From: Barnesiella viscericola DSM 18177
GTDB lineage: Bacteria; Bacteroidota; Bacteroidia; Bacteroidales; Barnesiellaceae
Reading direction: 5' to 3'
NCBI RefSeq assembly: GCF_000512915.1
Contig: NZ_CP007034.1
Coordinates: 372,001-436,000, forward strand
Length of the DNA stretch: 64,000 nt
Shown: positions 41,927 through 51,635 of the stretch, piece after piece
How the letters are laid out: each line of letters begins with the position of its first letter
Numbering within the stretch: the first letter of the stretch is position 1
Position numbers and translations under genes: made by a program
Notes under the pieces: generated by a model
What the model saw: only the letters and a program-made list of their open reading frames with translations
What the model was told of the DNA's origin: nothing
The model's database searches: none

Positions 41927-43564
41927 TCAAAATTTCACACCCATCGTCAACACAAACGAGTTGTTGTGGTCGGTAAGGGTCGAAATCTGCGGAGTAATGG
42001 CCAACGATGGTTCCACTTCGTCGGGATTAAAGGGATTCTCCCCGGTCGAAGGTATCGGCGAGAAAGGGAAAAGTTCGCTACGACGATAGCGGTGCATGTA
42101 GGCGAGATCGACATAGACGTTGGAGAAGCGATACCCCAACCCTACGGTAAAGTAGTTGGTCGCCCGGTCGAGTGTAAACTGGGTCAACGTCCCGGCCGTG
42201 GGAATCTCATGCCCCGAACGATATTCCGACTTAACGGGAGAGGTCTGATAGGCATATCCCAAACGGGCACTGAATTGCGGCGTGATACGGAACTCGCCCC
42301 CCACCTTGAAGGTGTGCGTGGGCGAAACCATCTCGGAAATCTCCTGATTGGTATTGTAGAACATATCAATCGTATAAGGGTCGTCGAACGACATGCCGTT
42401 GCTGGCCGTATACTCGTAGTCGAAGCTCAAAATTCCACCTTGCCCGAACACATAGGCGGCACTGGCTATCATGCGCCACGGCGCCTGAAACTCATAGCTG
42501 TAACTGCCGCTGGGGGTCTCGGCCAAATCGTTATAGGAAGTACTTCCCTGCGTAAAATCATATTTTACCGATGCCGAATAGGTATCGGTCATCTTATAGT
42601 AGTTGGGCGTGTGGAAAGCAAACCCCAGGCGGAAGTTATTGGTAGCCCGCAAAATGACACCCAGATTGGCCTTGAAGCCCGAGCCATTGGTGTGCAACAT
42701 ATTCTGCATCAGGTACCAGCCGTTGGCGTTGGGCGAACCCATGATTCCATTTGCGTCGGGCAGATAACCGTTGGTAAGGTTCTCGCCATATCCGCTCTGT
42801 ACATCATACGAAAAGTCGGTAACAGTAAGACCTATACCCCAATAAAAGACATTGTATATGTTCCCGCCGATATTGAAGTTATACTCGTCGATAGAGCCCT
42901 TTTCGCGCACATAGAGATCGCCGGTTGCCGTGGAACCATTCCCCACGATACTACCCCACGTATTGCTGGCCGTACTCTTGGGATTAATCAGATAAGACTG
43001 ATAGCCCAACACGTTCAACCAGGGATTTTGATCATAGGGGTCGTAGCTCGAATTGTCGGAGTAGCCCAGGTTGTCGGCCGTATATCCTTCGGAGAGTTTG
43101 GCGATATAGCCCGAGAGCGAACTGGCCCCCGTGATACCCGAATAGGCGGTCTTGTAGGTGCGGTCGAACGATTTCTGCTTGTTGTAGGCAAACCCGAAAT
43201 TCAGATTCTTCAAGGCCTCCTGGTTGAATCGCACGGTCCACACGAATCCGAAGTTGTTGCACGAGAAATTGAATTTATTGTCTGTCGACTTCACGCCGGC
43301 CGTATTGACCGAACTCACCTGATTGGAGAGGTCGATGGTGGCTGCAATGTCGGAGTTGCGATAGACCCCGATGCCGGCCGGGTTCTGACTCAGGGTGGTA
43401 ATATCACCGCCCAAGGCGCCAAAGGCTCCGGCCATACCCATGTAACGAGCCGTTCCCCGTATATCCTGTTGAGAATATTTCAAGGCATCGACAACGCCTT
43501 GGCCGAAGAGCATCGGGCTGCTACAAAGAGCAGCCCAAGCCAAAACATATTTTACACTTTTCAT
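41927..43564 (-). CDS. Outer-membrane protein transport (OmpP1/FadL-like) protein
   Basis: A 545-residue beta-barrel. After the signal peptide (VLAWAALCSSPMLFGQG) comes RYMGMAGAFGALGGDITTLSQNPAGIGVY, the hallmark N-terminal hatch region of OmpP1/FadL/TodX proteins. FRLGFAFHTPNYYKM, RMIASAAYVFGQGGILSFDYEY and FTVGLGYRFSNVYVDLAYMHRYRR are typical strands. In other bacteria the family imports hydrophobic compounds. An ATG at 43573 is also possible and adds three residues. It ends before the terminator at 41872-41903. Substrate unknown. Confidence 0.88.
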   Translation of the reverse strand: MKSVKYVLAWAALCSSPMLFGQGVVDALKYSQQDIRGTARYMGMAGAFGALGGDITTLSQNPAGIGVYRNSDIAATIDLSNQVSSVNTAGVKSTDNKFNFSCNNFGFVWTVRFNQEALKNLNFGFAYNKQKSFDRTYKTAYSGITGASSLSGYIAKLSEGYTADNLGYSDNSSYDPYDQNPWLNVLGYQSYLINPKSTASNTWGSIVGNGSTATGDLYVREKGSIDEYNFNIGGNIYNVFYWGIGLTVTDFSYDVQSGYGENLTNGYLPDANGIMGSPNANGWYLMQNMLHTNGSGFKANLGVILRATNNFRLGFAFHTPNYYKMTDTYSASVKYDFTQGSTSYNDLAETPSGSYSYEFQAPWRMIASAAYVFGQGGILSFDYEYTASNGMSFDDPYTIDMFYNTNQEISEMVSPTHTFKVGGEFRITPQFSARLGYAYQTSPVKSEYRSGHEIPTAGTLTQFTLDRATNYFTVGLGYRFSNVYVDLAYMHRYRRSELFPFSPIPSTGENPFNPDEVEPSLAITPQISTLTDHNNSFVLTMGVKF

Positions 43565-43602
43565 ATCGTTCACACTTGAAGATTCACATACTGTTTATCG
43601 AC

Positions 43603-45009
43603 TTATCGACGTCCGCCACGACCTCCGCCGCTGGACCCGCGAGAAATCGATCCGCTGCTGCCTCGTGAAGAAGACGAGGGAGCCGAATAGCTGCTGGACG
43701 AACGACGACTCGACGAACTACCTCTCGAGAAACCCGACGAACGGCCCGACGAGGTGGTTCCCCGGTTATATGACGAACTGCCTCTTCTGCCACTAGTACC
43801 CACGCTGTTGTTGTAACTGTTGCGCGAAGGAGTAGTCGTCCGGTTGATTGTGGTTTGTCGACGGCTTTGCGAACTCGACGGAAGCGATACCGAACCCGAC
43901 GAGGTGGTTCCCCTACGTGAGGTGTTGGCACTACCAAAACTGTATCCCCGGTTGCTGTTCGAGTTGGTGCTGTTGCTGATTACCGTTCCCCGATTGGTGC
44001 GTACACCGCTTACCGTACTGCTACCATTCGAAGACGAAACAGCACTGCTTCCTACCCGGCGGCCGCTTACATTCGAAGCGGAAGTAGTCCCTATGGTGGC
44101 ACGACGACCGTTGACCGACGAAGAGGAACCCGACGAGACTACACTTCCGCCGTAGCGGTTGGGCCGACGACCATTGGGTGTATATTGCGGACGATTCCAG
44201 CTGTAATAGGGCCGATGGTAATACGGCGAATAAAAATGGTGATGGAAATAGGGTCGATGCCATGCACTCCAACCCCAATAGCCTCCCCAATAGCCACCCC
44301 AGTAACCGCCCCAGTAACCGCCCCAGCGGTAAAGCGGGTCATAGCCAAACGAGAAGCCCCACGGGCCCAGGTTCCAGCGCCACGACCAACTGGTGTAGGA
44401 ATAGGGCGACCACATGTAGTCCCAGTACCAGGGATTGGTCCAGGTAGGTGTTACCCAAGCATAATCGTCGGAGATGTAGACATTCCAGTCGTTGTTATCG
44501 AGAAAATAGATATCGGAATAGAACGGGTCGCCTATCGAGATGGCAAACTTGGGGTTGTGGAACCGACGAATGCGCAAGGCATACTCATAGTCCCACTGAG
44601 AACCGTTGAATCCATTCAGATAATAACCGTCATCACCGTTTTCATCGACAATGTTATACTCTACATTCGGTTCGGTCTGGTTGGCAGCCACCTCTTCAAT
44701 AGTCATTCCCGACGACGAACTGCCCCGACGATTGTATTCATCGACATCAAAAAAGTTCTTATCGGTCGTCATCACCAACGTCTTTTGGACTGGTGCTTGC
44801 TGAGCCACCGACAGCGTGTCTTGCGAAACAGTCGGCCGAACTTGTCGGGCTTGTTGCTCGGCAGCCTTCTCTTTTTCCTTTTGCTCCACGATAGGATTCT
44901 TGGCATCAGGATTATAATATATATCGTCTTCGATTACATACGAGCCCGCCCTGGCAAAGCTCACCAGCATCGGCAATATCATCAACAGGGCAAATTTTTT
45001 TCCTTTCAT
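43603..45009 (-). CDS. Secreted Tyr/Trp/Gly-repeat and Ser/Arg-rich protein
   Basis: A 468-residue exported protein with signal peptide KKFALLMILPMLVSFARA. No family is recognised with confidence. A short ordered part (residues about 140-230: YDYMWSPYSYTSWSWRW style sequence, very rich in Trp and Tyr) is followed by four tandem GGYW units encoded by a 12-base DNA repeat at about 44271-44330. A low-complexity tail of about 190 residues is almost all Ser, Arg, Gly, Asn and Thr. The sequence suggests a structural or adhesive surface protein. An ATG at 45015 would add two residues. Confidence 0.75.
   Translation of the reverse strand: MKGKKFALLMILPMLVSFARAGSYVIEDDIYYNPDAKNPIVEQKEKEKAAEQQARQVRPTVSQDTLSVAQQAPVQKTLVMTTDKNFFDVDEYNRRGSSSSGMTIEEVAANQTEPNVEYNIVDENGDDGYYLNGFNGSQWDYEYALRIRRFHNPKFAISIGDPFYSDIYFLDNNDWNVYISDDYAWVTPTWTNPWYWDYMWSPYSYTSWSWRWNLGPWGFSFGYDPLYRWGGYWGGYWGGYWGGYWGWSAWHRPYFHHHFYSPYYHRPYYSWNRPQYTPNGRRPNRYGGSVVSSGSSSSVNGRRATIGTTSASNVSGRRVGSSAVSSSNGSSTVSGVRTNRGTVISNSTNSNSNRGYSFGSANTSRRGTTSSGSVSLPSSSQSRRQTTINRTTTPSRNSYNNSVGTSGRRGSSSYNRGTTSSGRSSGFSRGSSSSRRSSSSYSAPSSSSRGSSGSISRGSSGGGRGGRR
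44271..44330 (-). repeat. 12-base tandem repeat encoding GGYW units
   Basis: About four imperfect 12-base units (CCCAGTAACCGC on the plus strand), each encoding Gly-Gly-Tyr-Trp. Its unit length is a multiple of three, so slippage would change copy number without breaking the frame. Confidence 0.8.
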
Positions 45010-45218
45010 AACCATTTCTCCTTTGTTTGTATTACTCTATTGATCAAATTCATATTTACCTATTAGACTCTCCTTTGAAGGAATAGTTTAATAGTCTTTC
45101 TTATAAAGAAAACTAAAAAGCCGGCAAATACTGCATACCCGTTTCTTAATTTTCTACAAATATACTCTTTTCCTGCTTATACAAAATACTTGCCAAAGGT
45201 TTTAACGCACTTAAACAA

Positions 45219-45248
45219 AAAGCGCTTTCCCTTGCAAGAAAGCGCTTT
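45219..45248 (-). terminator. Intrinsic terminator after the HdeD-like gene
   Basis: A perfect 11-bp stem (AAAGCGCTTTC and its complement) with an 8-base loop. On the minus strand it is followed by TTGTTT, 27 bases after the stop at 45275. Confidence 0.8.
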
Positions 45249-45274
45249 GGCACATCAAACAGGCTTCAAAAATA

Positions 45275-45829
45275 TTACTGAGCCCCAGGACGCAACGAGT
45301 ATCCGAAAAGTATGAGCGTTATGCCCCAGTAAATGAAGGCGGCAGCACACAAAAAGACAATCGAAAAGGTGGCCATGAAGGGCATCGCCAGAAACAGGAA
45401 ACCAAGCACGAGCAACAGCACGGCATTGATGAGATAGACCCACCAATACTTGTGCGTTGAAAACAGATAGAATGCCGATGTCAGGTTCGAGATACCCTTG
45501 TACAGGAAAATAAAGGCGAAGAAGAAGGGCAATATCGTTTCGCTGAACGAGAGATTCCCCACCAGAATAAAGCCGATGAGTATGTCGATGATCCCTCCGG
45601 CGAGCCACCAGCCCCACCCTTTCACCTTCTGTTTCACGTTACTCGAAACGATGAGTTGCACGATGCCGAAAAGAATCAGCAGCCACCCCAGCAGCATGGA
45701 GAGGACTTCGTAGCCCAGTGCCGGTTGCGTCCAAAGCCACAAACCGCAGGGAATCATGAGTAACCCAACGACAATCAGGGTCCACCAATACTTGGTCTTC
45801 CCCCAGAAATACATGGTTGAAATATCCAT
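45275..45829 (-). CDS. HdeD/DUF308-family membrane protein
   Basis: A 184-residue protein with six predicted helices arranged as paired hydrophobic segments (LIVVGLLMIPCGLWLWTQPA, ILFGIVQLIV, FILVGNLSFSETILPFFFAF), the DUF308/HdeD layout. HdeD proteins have been linked to acid resistance in enterobacteria, but in Bacteroidetes no role is shown. It is a single gene with its own terminator. The function is best left open. Confidence 0.82.
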   Translation of the reverse strand: MDISTMYFWGKTKYWWTLIVVGLLMIPCGLWLWTQPALGYEVLSMLLGWLLILFGIVQLIVSSNVKQKVKGWGWWLAGGIIDILIGFILVGNLSFSETILPFFFAFIFLYKGISNLTSAFYLFSTHKYWWVYLINAVLLLVLGFLFLAMPFMATFSIVFLCAAAFIYWGITLILFGYSLRPGAQ

Positions 45830-45905
45830 AATGAGTTGTAATTAAGTTTATATGTTCACATCAATTACAACTATAACACTCGGGAGAGTGCATTTGTTCC
45901 GGGAA

Positions 45906-46619
45906 TTACATCTTCAAATAGAAATCGCGGGTAAGCGCCACATATTCGGGAGTATAGCCTTCGCCCCGTCGCTCTACGGCCAGCGCATCGGTCTCCAAAG
46001 GCAGGCGCTCCCTGCCCCACTCGCTCAACAGCCGCTTGGGCGCCCGGCCGGCAATGCCCGACACATAGGTGTAGCGCACCGGATAGAAGCCATGCAACAG
46101 GGCCACAAAAGCGAGATGCTCTTCCAGATCGGCCGGAGCGATGAGCGACAAACGTCCGCCCGGGCGCAGCAATACCGCCGCCCCCTCAAACAGGGCTTCG
46201 TAATCGAGCGAACCGGTGTGACGGGCATGCTCCCGCCTGCGGTCGGGTGGCAGAAGCGATTGCACAAAATAGGGCGGATTGGAGAGTATATGGTCATACA
46301 ACGGCCGGGTGTACGGGCCGTAACTTTGCACGAAATCGGCGGCATAGACCGTGATGCGGTCGCTCCAAGGCGAAAGCCCGGCATTCTGAGCCGCATCGCA
46401 GGCAGCCCCGAAATCCAGCTCCACGGCATCGATTCGGGCCGTCGAACGCTGAGCCGCCATGATGGCAATCAGCCCGGTACCGGTACCCACATCGAGCACC
46501 CGTTCGGCTCCGTCCAGCCGGCACCAGGCCCCCAGCAGCACCCCGTCGGTACCTACCCGCATGGCGGCACGCTCCTGATAGATGGTAAATTGCTTGAATT
46601 TGAAATAAGAGTTTGCCAT
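45906..46619 (-). CDS. trmN6: tRNA1(Val) (adenine37-N6)-methyltransferase
   Basis: A 237-residue SAM-dependent methyltransferase that would modify A37 of tRNA1(Val). It begins MANSYFKFKQFTIYQERAAMRVGTDGVLLGAWC, shown here in two parts as MANSYFKFKQFTIY and MRVGTDGVLLGAW. SAM-binding motif I is VLDVGTGTGLIAIMAAQR, and the amino-methyltransferase catalytic motif NPPY is in HILSNPPYFVQS. The start at 46619 fits the family. An ATG at 46652 adds eleven residues without similarity. It is divergent from lon. Confidence 0.9.
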   Translation of the reverse strand: MANSYFKFKQFTIYQERAAMRVGTDGVLLGAWCRLDGAERVLDVGTGTGLIAIMAAQRSTARIDAVELDFGAACDAAQNAGLSPWSDRITVYAADFVQSYGPYTRPLYDHILSNPPYFVQSLLPPDRRREHARHTGSLDYEALFEGAAVLLRPGGRLSLIAPADLEEHLAFVALLHGFYPVRYTYVSGIAGRAPKRLLSEWGRERLPLETDALAVERRGEGYTPEYVALTRDFYLKM

Positions 46620-46690
46620 ATCGCTCCATCGTTTGCGCTGCAAAATAAACAAAAAAACATAATAATTTCGACAATGCCCCCTTATTTGCG

Positions 46691-46698
46691 TAACTTTG
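46691..46698 (+). promoter_or_regulatory. Bacteroidetes -7 element upstream of lon
   Basis: TAACTTTG fits TAnnTTTG and is 122 bases before the lon start, leaving a leader of about 115 bases. No structured element was recognised in that leader. Confidence 0.5.
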
Positions 46699-46819
46699 GC
46701 ACGCCTGTTGTAAGATTATAGGGAACAAGACAGTTTGGTAGGTCATATTGACCGGAAAGGGGTACCAGCCTGCCAAAATGTCCATACGGAATTAAACACC
46801 AAGAATAAGAAGAATTTTT

Positions 46820-49252
46820 ATGATCTGCGAAAACGACGAAAATACACCTTCGATTATGCCACTGTTTACCGAAATATCCGGGCAAAACGACTCGGAATGC
46901 AAGACGTTAGACACCAAAGGGTTGCCTATACTCGCCTTGCGCAACATGGTATTGTTCCCGGGCGTAGCAATCCCGGTGAACGTAGGCCGGACCAAGTCGC
47001 TGCAACTGGTCAAGGACGCACAGAACAACCACACCCCCATCGGCGTGGTATGCCAGCGCGACGCCTCGGTCGAGGACCCGGGCCGCGACGACCTCTACGA
47101 GGTGGGTGTCGTGGGCGAAATCATCAAGATACTCGAAATGCCCGACGACAGCACTACGGTGATTCTGCAAGGGAAAATGAAACGGTTCAGAATCGACGAG
47201 GTGACCGAGACTTTCCCCTACATGCGCGCCAATGTGTCGCTCGAAAACGAAATCATGCCCGAGTCCGACGACAAGGAGTTCGAGGCTTTGGTATCGGCCT
47301 TGAAGGACCTTACCTTCGAGCTGTTGAAGAATATAGGCGAACAGGCCAAAGAGCTCATCTTTGCCATTCGCAACATCGACAATGCCCACTACCTGATTAA
47401 TTTCCTGGGGGCCAACGTACCTCTGTCGGCCGCCCAGAAACAGGAACTGCTCAATATCGACCACATCAAGGACCGCCTCTACAAGCTCTACGAGATGCTT
47501 ACCCAGGAAGCTCAGTTGCTGCAAATCAAGGCCGACATTCAGTCCAAGACGCGCGAAGACCTCAACCAGCAGCAACGGGAACATTTCCTGCAACAGCAAA
47601 TCCGCACCATTCAGGAGGAGTTGGGCGGCAACATGCAAGACCAGGATATTCAGGAACTGCGCGAACGGGCCGAGAAAAAGAAATGGGACGCCAAGACGGC
47701 CGAAATCTTTGAGAAAGAGATGCGAAAACTCGAACGGTTGCACCCGCAATCGCCCGACTTTTCGGTACAATATACCTATCTCGACACGTTGCTCGAACTG
47801 CCGTGGAACGAGTACACGCAAGACAACTTCAACCTGAACCACGTGCAGAAGCAGCTCGACAAGGACCACTACGGTCTCGAAAAAGTGAAGGAGCGTATCA
47901 TCGAGCATCTGGCCGTACTGAAACTGCGGGGCGACATGAAATCGCCCATCATCTGCCTCTACGGACCTCCGGGCGTGGGTAAAACCTCGCTGGGCAAGTC
48001 TATCGCCGAGGCGCTGAACCGCAAGTACATACGTATCTCGCTGGGTGGTCTGCACGACGAGGCCGAAATTCGGGGGCACCGCCGCACCTATATCGGCGCC
48101 ATGCCGGGACGTATCATTCAAGGGCTCATCAAGGCGAAGAGCTCCAACCCAGTATTTGTGCTCGACGAAATCGACAAGATAGGCAACGACTTCAAGGGCG
48201 ACCCGGCTTCGGCGCTGCTCGAAGTGCTCGACCCCGAACAGAACAACGCCTTTCACGACAACTACATCGACATCGACTACGACCTGTCGAAGATTCTGTT
48301 CATTGCCACGGCCAACAACCTCAACACCATATCGCAACCCCTGCTCGACCGTATGGAGCTGATTGACATCAGCGGCTACATCATCGAGGAGAAGGTAGAG
48401 ATAGGTCGTCGCCACCTGGTGCCCAAACAACTCGAAAACCACGGGTTGAAGGAGGGCGACGTGGTGATACCCAAGAAAGTGATGGCAGCTATCGTCGACC
48501 GCTACACCCGCGAGTCGGGCGTGCGCGAACTCGATAAGAAGATTGCCCGCATCATGCGGAAGATTGCCCGCATGAAAGCCTCGGGCAAGGAGTACAACCA
48601 CACCCTCTCGATCGACGACCTGCACGAGTATCTGGGGGCTCAGGAGTACACCCGCGACAAGTACGAGAACAACGACTACGCCGGTGTCGTCACCGGGCTG
48701 GCCTGGACAGCCGTGGGCGGCGAGATACTCTTTGTGGAGTCGAGCCTGAGCAAATCGAAGGGCGAAAAACTTACTCTCACGGGTAACCTGGGCGACGTGA
48801 TGAAGGAGTCGGCCGTCATCGCCCTGCAATACATCAAGTCGCACGCCTCGCTGCTGGGTATCAACGAAGATGTGTTCGACAAGTGGGCCGTGCATATCCA
48901 CGTACCCGAAGGGGCCATACCCAAAGACGGTCCCTCGGCCGGTATCACGATGGTCACTTCGCTAGCCTCGACCTTCACCCAACGCAAGGTCAAGGACCAC
49001 CTGGCCATGACCGGCGAGATTACCCTGCGGGGCAAAGTGCTCCCCGTGGGCGGTATCAAGGAGAAGATACTGGCTGCCAAGCGGGCCGGCATACGCGAAA
49101 TCATTCTCTCGGAAGAGAACCGCAAGGACATCGAAGAGATTAAGGATACCTACTTGAAGGGGCTCACCTTCCACTACGTGAAGAATATCGAAGACGTGTT
49201 GAAGATTGCGCTGACCGACGAGAAGGTAAAAAATGCCATCGAAATCAAATAA
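46820..49252 (+). CDS. lon: ATP-dependent protease Lon
   Basis: An 810-residue cytoplasmic protease for misfolded and regulatory proteins. The N-terminal substrate-binding domain begins near [21 protein letters not shown]. The AAA+ module has Walker [14 protein letters not shown] (about residues 382-394), Walker B in [11 protein letters not shown] and a sensor region in [10 protein letters not shown]. The C-terminal protease has the Ser-Lys dyad: Ser706 in [10 protein letters not shown] and the Lys in [14 protein letters not shown]. The length is typical. It is followed 10 bases later by a 2-hydroxyacid dehydrogenase gene. Confidence 0.96.
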   Translation: MICENDENTPSIMPLFTEISGQNDSECKTLDTKGLPILALRNMVLFPGVAIPVNVGRTKSLQLVKDAQNNHTPIGVVCQRDASVEDPGRDDLYEVGVVGEIIKILEMPDDSTTVILQGKMKRFRIDEVTETFPYMRANVSLENEIMPESDDKEFEALVSALKDLTFELLKNIGEQAKELIFAIRNIDNAHYLINFLGANVPLSAAQKQELLNIDHIKDRLYKLYEMLTQEAQLLQIKADIQSKTREDLNQQQREHFLQQQIRTIQEELGGNMQDQDIQELRERAEKKKWDAKTAEIFEKEMRKLERLHPQSPDFSVQYTYLDTLLELPWNEYTQDNFNLNHVQKQLDKDHYGLEKVKERIIEHLAVLKLRGDMKSPIICLYGPPGVGKTSLGKSIAEALNRKYIRISLGGLHDEAEIRGHRRTYIGAMPGRIIQGLIKAKSSNPVFVLDEIDKIGNDFKGDPASALLEVLDPEQNNAFHDNYIDIDYDLSKILFIATANNLNTISQPLLDRMELIDISGYIIEEKVEIGRRHLVPKQLENHGLKEGDVVIPKKVMAAIVDRYTRESGVRELDKKIARIMRKIARMKASGKEYNHTLSIDDLHEYLGAQEYTRDKYENNDYAGVVTGLAWTAVGGEILFVESSLSKSKGEKLTLTGNLGDVMKESAVIALQYIKSHASLLGINEDVFDKWAVHIHVPEGAIPKDGPSAGITMVTSLASTFTQRKVKDHLAMTGEITLRGKVLPVGGIKEKILAAKRAGIREIILSEENRKDIEEIKDTYLKGLTFHYVKNIEDVLKIALTDEKVKNAIEIK

Positions 49253-49262
49253 GGATACGGTT

Positions 49263-50327
49263 ATGAAAGAGTGGAAAATCACCGAAGGATATAAAGTGAA
49301 AGAGGACGAAGTGTCGTGGGAGGAGATGAAAGGCACGACCGAAAAGACAACCGAAGCACACCGGCACGCCCACCGCATCGTGGCGCTCGACGGTTACGGG
49401 CTGAATCCCGGCGACCTGTCGTGGGAACAGATCGAGTCGCTGGGCGAGTTTACCGTCTACGACCGCACGGCCGTCGACGAGATTGTCGAACGGGCCGCCC
49501 AAGCCGACATCGTGCTCACCAATAAGACACCGCTCAACGCAGCAACCTTGGACAAGTTGCCCCGGTTGCGTTACATCGGGGTATTGGCTACGGGCTACAA
49601 CATCGTCGACATCGAGGCCGCCAAGGAGCGGGGTATCGTTGTGACCAACATACCGGCTTACAGCACCGACTCGGTGGCTCAGATGGTATTTGCCCACCTG
49701 CTCCACATCGCCAACGACGTGGCTGCCTATGCCCAGAGCGTAAAGGCAGGCGACTGGGCCAACTGCAAGGATTTCTGTTACCTGAAAAGTCCCATATTCG
49801 AGTTGGCCGGCAAGACAATCGGTATCGTAGGCTTCGGCCATATCGGCAGTGCCGTGGCTCGCATCGCCCATGCCTTTGGCATGAAGGTGCTGGCCAAGAC
49901 CTCCAAGAGCCGTGAAGCGCTGCCCGACTATGTGTCACCCGTTTCGTGGGGGACGCTACTGGCCGATAGCGATGTCATCACGCTGCACTGTCCTCTCACC
50001 GACTCGACCCGCAACCTCATCAACGCCGACTCCATCGCCCGCATGAAACCGACCGCCATCGTTATCAACACGGGGCGCGGCCCACTCGTCAATGAGCACG
50101 ACCTGGCCGAGGCGCTGAACAGCGGCCGCATCAAGGCTGCCGGAGTCGATGTGCTGTCACAGGAACCGCCACGGGCAGACAATCCGCTTATCGCCGCCCG
50201 CCACTGCTACATCACCCCCCACATTGCCTGGGCCACCTTCGAAGCCCGCGAACGGTTGATGCAGATTGCCGCCGACAACATACGTCAATACATCGACGGT
50301 CACACCGTCAACCAGGTGAATCGATAA
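49263..50327 (+). CDS. D-2-hydroxyacid dehydrogenase (NAD-dependent)
   Basis: A 354-residue oxidoreductase. The NAD-binding motif GFGHIGSAVARIAHAFG sits in the second domain. The catalytic Arg is likely in INTGRGPLV, the Glu in DVLSQEPP and the His in YITPHIAWATFEARERL. Relatives are often called glycerate or hydroxypyruvate dehydrogenase, but the substrate is not certain. The usual family start (IVALDGYGLNPGDLSW) is here preceded by about 37 extra residues, KEWKITEGYKVKEDEVSWEE and on. A shorter start at 49326 is possible. It is probably co-transcribed with lon. Confidence 0.87.
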   Translation: MKEWKITEGYKVKEDEVSWEEMKGTTEKTTEAHRHAHRIVALDGYGLNPGDLSWEQIESLGEFTVYDRTAVDEIVERAAQADIVLTNKTPLNAATLDKLPRLRYIGVLATGYNIVDIEAAKERGIVVTNIPAYSTDSVAQMVFAHLLHIANDVAAYAQSVKAGDWANCKDFCYLKSPIFELAGKTIGIVGFGHIGSAVARIAHAFGMKVLAKTSKSREALPDYVSPVSWGTLLADSDVITLHCPLTDSTRNLINADSIARMKPTAIVINTGRGPLVNEHDLAEALNSGRIKAAGVDVLSQEPPRADNPLIAARHCYITPHIAWATFEARERLMQIAADNIRQYIDGHTVNQVNR

Positions 50328-50375
50328 TCACCCCATCATACGCCGTCCCCATCGAGGGACGGATCCCATTTGAAA

Positions 50376-50416
50376 CCCCGCCGACCCTTTTGAAAAAAAG
50401 AGTCGGCGGAGTTTTT
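50376..50416 (+). terminator. Intrinsic terminator after the dehydrogenase gene
   Basis: The arms CCGCCGAC and GTCGGCGG enclose an A-rich loop and are followed by a T7 run. It separates lon and the dehydrogenase gene from the lipoate/glycine cleavage cluster. Confidence 0.85.
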
Positions 50417-50592
50417 TTATCCGATTTCATCGAAAAAACTCGAATCGGCAACTCCTCGAAAAACATCACTCCCGCAGTGCCCCCGCAAACCACAACAGTT
50501 CTTCCCGTTCAATTTGTAAGCGCCCCAAGTCACGAGGAAATAAAAATCGCGAAAATTTCAGTGCAAATCATCGTCCTTTACAAAAGAATAGC

Positions 50593-50600
50593 TAAATTTG
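50593..50600 (+). promoter_or_regulatory. -7 element upstream of lplA and the gcv genes
   Basis: TAAATTTG fits TAnnTTTG, 31 bases before the lplA ATG at 50632. No -33 TTTG box is seen. Confidence 0.55.
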
Positions 50601-50631
50601 TAAGGTACTATTTACTGTTGACCTGATACCT

Positions 50632-51609
50632 ATGAGATATATCGCCCTGCCGGATCAAACCGTTCGCCGTCTATCGTTCTATCTGGCTATGGAAGAATAC
50701 ATTGCCCGCACGCGTACCGGCGAAGACTGTTTCTTCATGTGGCAGGTGAATCCCACCGTTATCTTTGGCAGAAACCAGTTGATGGAAAACGAAATCAACA
50801 TGGACTACGTGCGTTCGCACGGCATCGAATACTACCGCCGCAAATCGGGCGGAGGGTGTGTCTATGCCGATTTCAGCAACATCATGTTCTCCTACATCAC
50901 CGACGATTTCAACGTCAGTTTCACCTTCGACCGCTACCTGCAACTCATTGCCCACACGTTGAACAAGCTGGGTGTCAAGGCTCAGGCCTCGGGGCGAAAC
51001 GACATCACGGTCGAGGGGAAAAAGGTATCGGGCAACGCCTTTTACCGGGTGGGCGGCCGCAGCATCGTGCACGGCACCATGCTCTTCGATACCAATCTCG
51101 AAAACCTGGTTCTCTCCATCACCCCCAGCAACGAGAAACTCATCACCAAAGGGGTAGAATCGGTGCGGAAACGGGTGACCAATCTCAAAGAGTATCTCGA
51201 CATCGACATCGAGGAGTTCAAGCAATTCATGCGTTCGTCGCTCTGCGACAGCGAGGAGTGCCTCCCCCCCGACGACATTGCACGTATCGGTGAAATCGAA
51301 CAGGAATATCTCAAAGAGGAGTGGATCCTGGGCAACAACCCGCGCTACACGCTGGTGCGCCGGGGATACGGCTCGGCCGGTGAGATAGAGGCCCGCATCG
51401 AAATCAAGAACGGTATCGTCAAGGCGTTGAATCTCATGGGCGACTATTTCCCCGTGGGCGAAATCGACGCATTCCTCCACCGCTTCCGCGAAGTGCCCTT
51501 CACCCGCGAAGCCTTTGACCGGGTGCTCGACGAGGCACCTATCGAGAACTACATACACCGGCTCGACCGGGAGGCATTCACCCGCATCTTATTCAACGAC
51601 CCAACATAG
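50632..51609 (+). CDS. lplA: Lipoate-protein ligase A
   Basis: A 325-residue enzyme that attaches lipoate to a protein lysine using ATP. The lipoyl-AMP site motif is RRKSGGGCVYADFSN (about residues 71-85), and ASGRNDITVEGKKVSGNAFY gives the second conserved block in two parts. A C-terminal accessory domain follows. It heads a cluster with gcvT and gcvH, whose H protein is a lipoylated substrate, and lpd, so its target is most likely GcvH of this operon. The spacing to gcvT is 26 bases. Confidence 0.93.
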   Translation: MRYIALPDQTVRRLSFYLAMEEYIARTRTGEDCFFMWQVNPTVIFGRNQLMENEINMDYVRSHGIEYYRRKSGGGCVYADFSNIMFSYITDDFNVSFTFDRYLQLIAHTLNKLGVKAQASGRNDITVEGKKVSGNAFYRVGGRSIVHGTMLFDTNLENLVLSITPSNEKLITKGVESVRKRVTNLKEYLDIDIEEFKQFMRSSLCDSEECLPPDDIARIGEIEQEYLKEEWILGNNPRYTLVRRGYGSAGEIEARIEIKNGIVKALNLMGDYFPVGEIDAFLHRFREVPFTREAFDRVLDEAPIENYIHRLDREAFTRILFNDPT

Positions 51610-51635
51610 AATGATCATAAAAACACCTGTTGACT

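Larger units (their letters stand above)
50328..50631. other. Intergenic region between the dehydrogenase gene and the glycine cleavage cluster
   Basis: About 300 bases without a gene. It holds the terminator at 50376-50416 and the -7 element at 50593-50600. The short leader before lplA is too small for a glycine riboswitch and shows none of its conserved sequence. Confidence 0.6.

Noticed and set aside
41630-43579. A 649-codon plus-strand open frame over the FadL-like gene
   Set aside because: The minus-strand gene has a signal peptide, hatch motif and terminator. The plus-strand frame has neither motif nor promoter.
44271-44330. A CRISPR or intergenic tandem repeat
   Set aside because: The repeats are in frame inside a coding gene, have no spacers and encode GGYW units.
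46907-48901. A 664-codon open frame on the minus strand inside lon
   Set aside because: It is an antisense shadow of the strongly supported lon gene, caused by GC-biased third positions. The translation is rich in His, Val and Gly repeats and resembles no family.
50600-50631. A glycine riboswitch in front of the glycine cleavage genes
   Set aside because: The stretch between the -7 element and lplA is about 30 bases, and no conserved glycine-aptamer sequence is seen here or in the 300 bases upstream.
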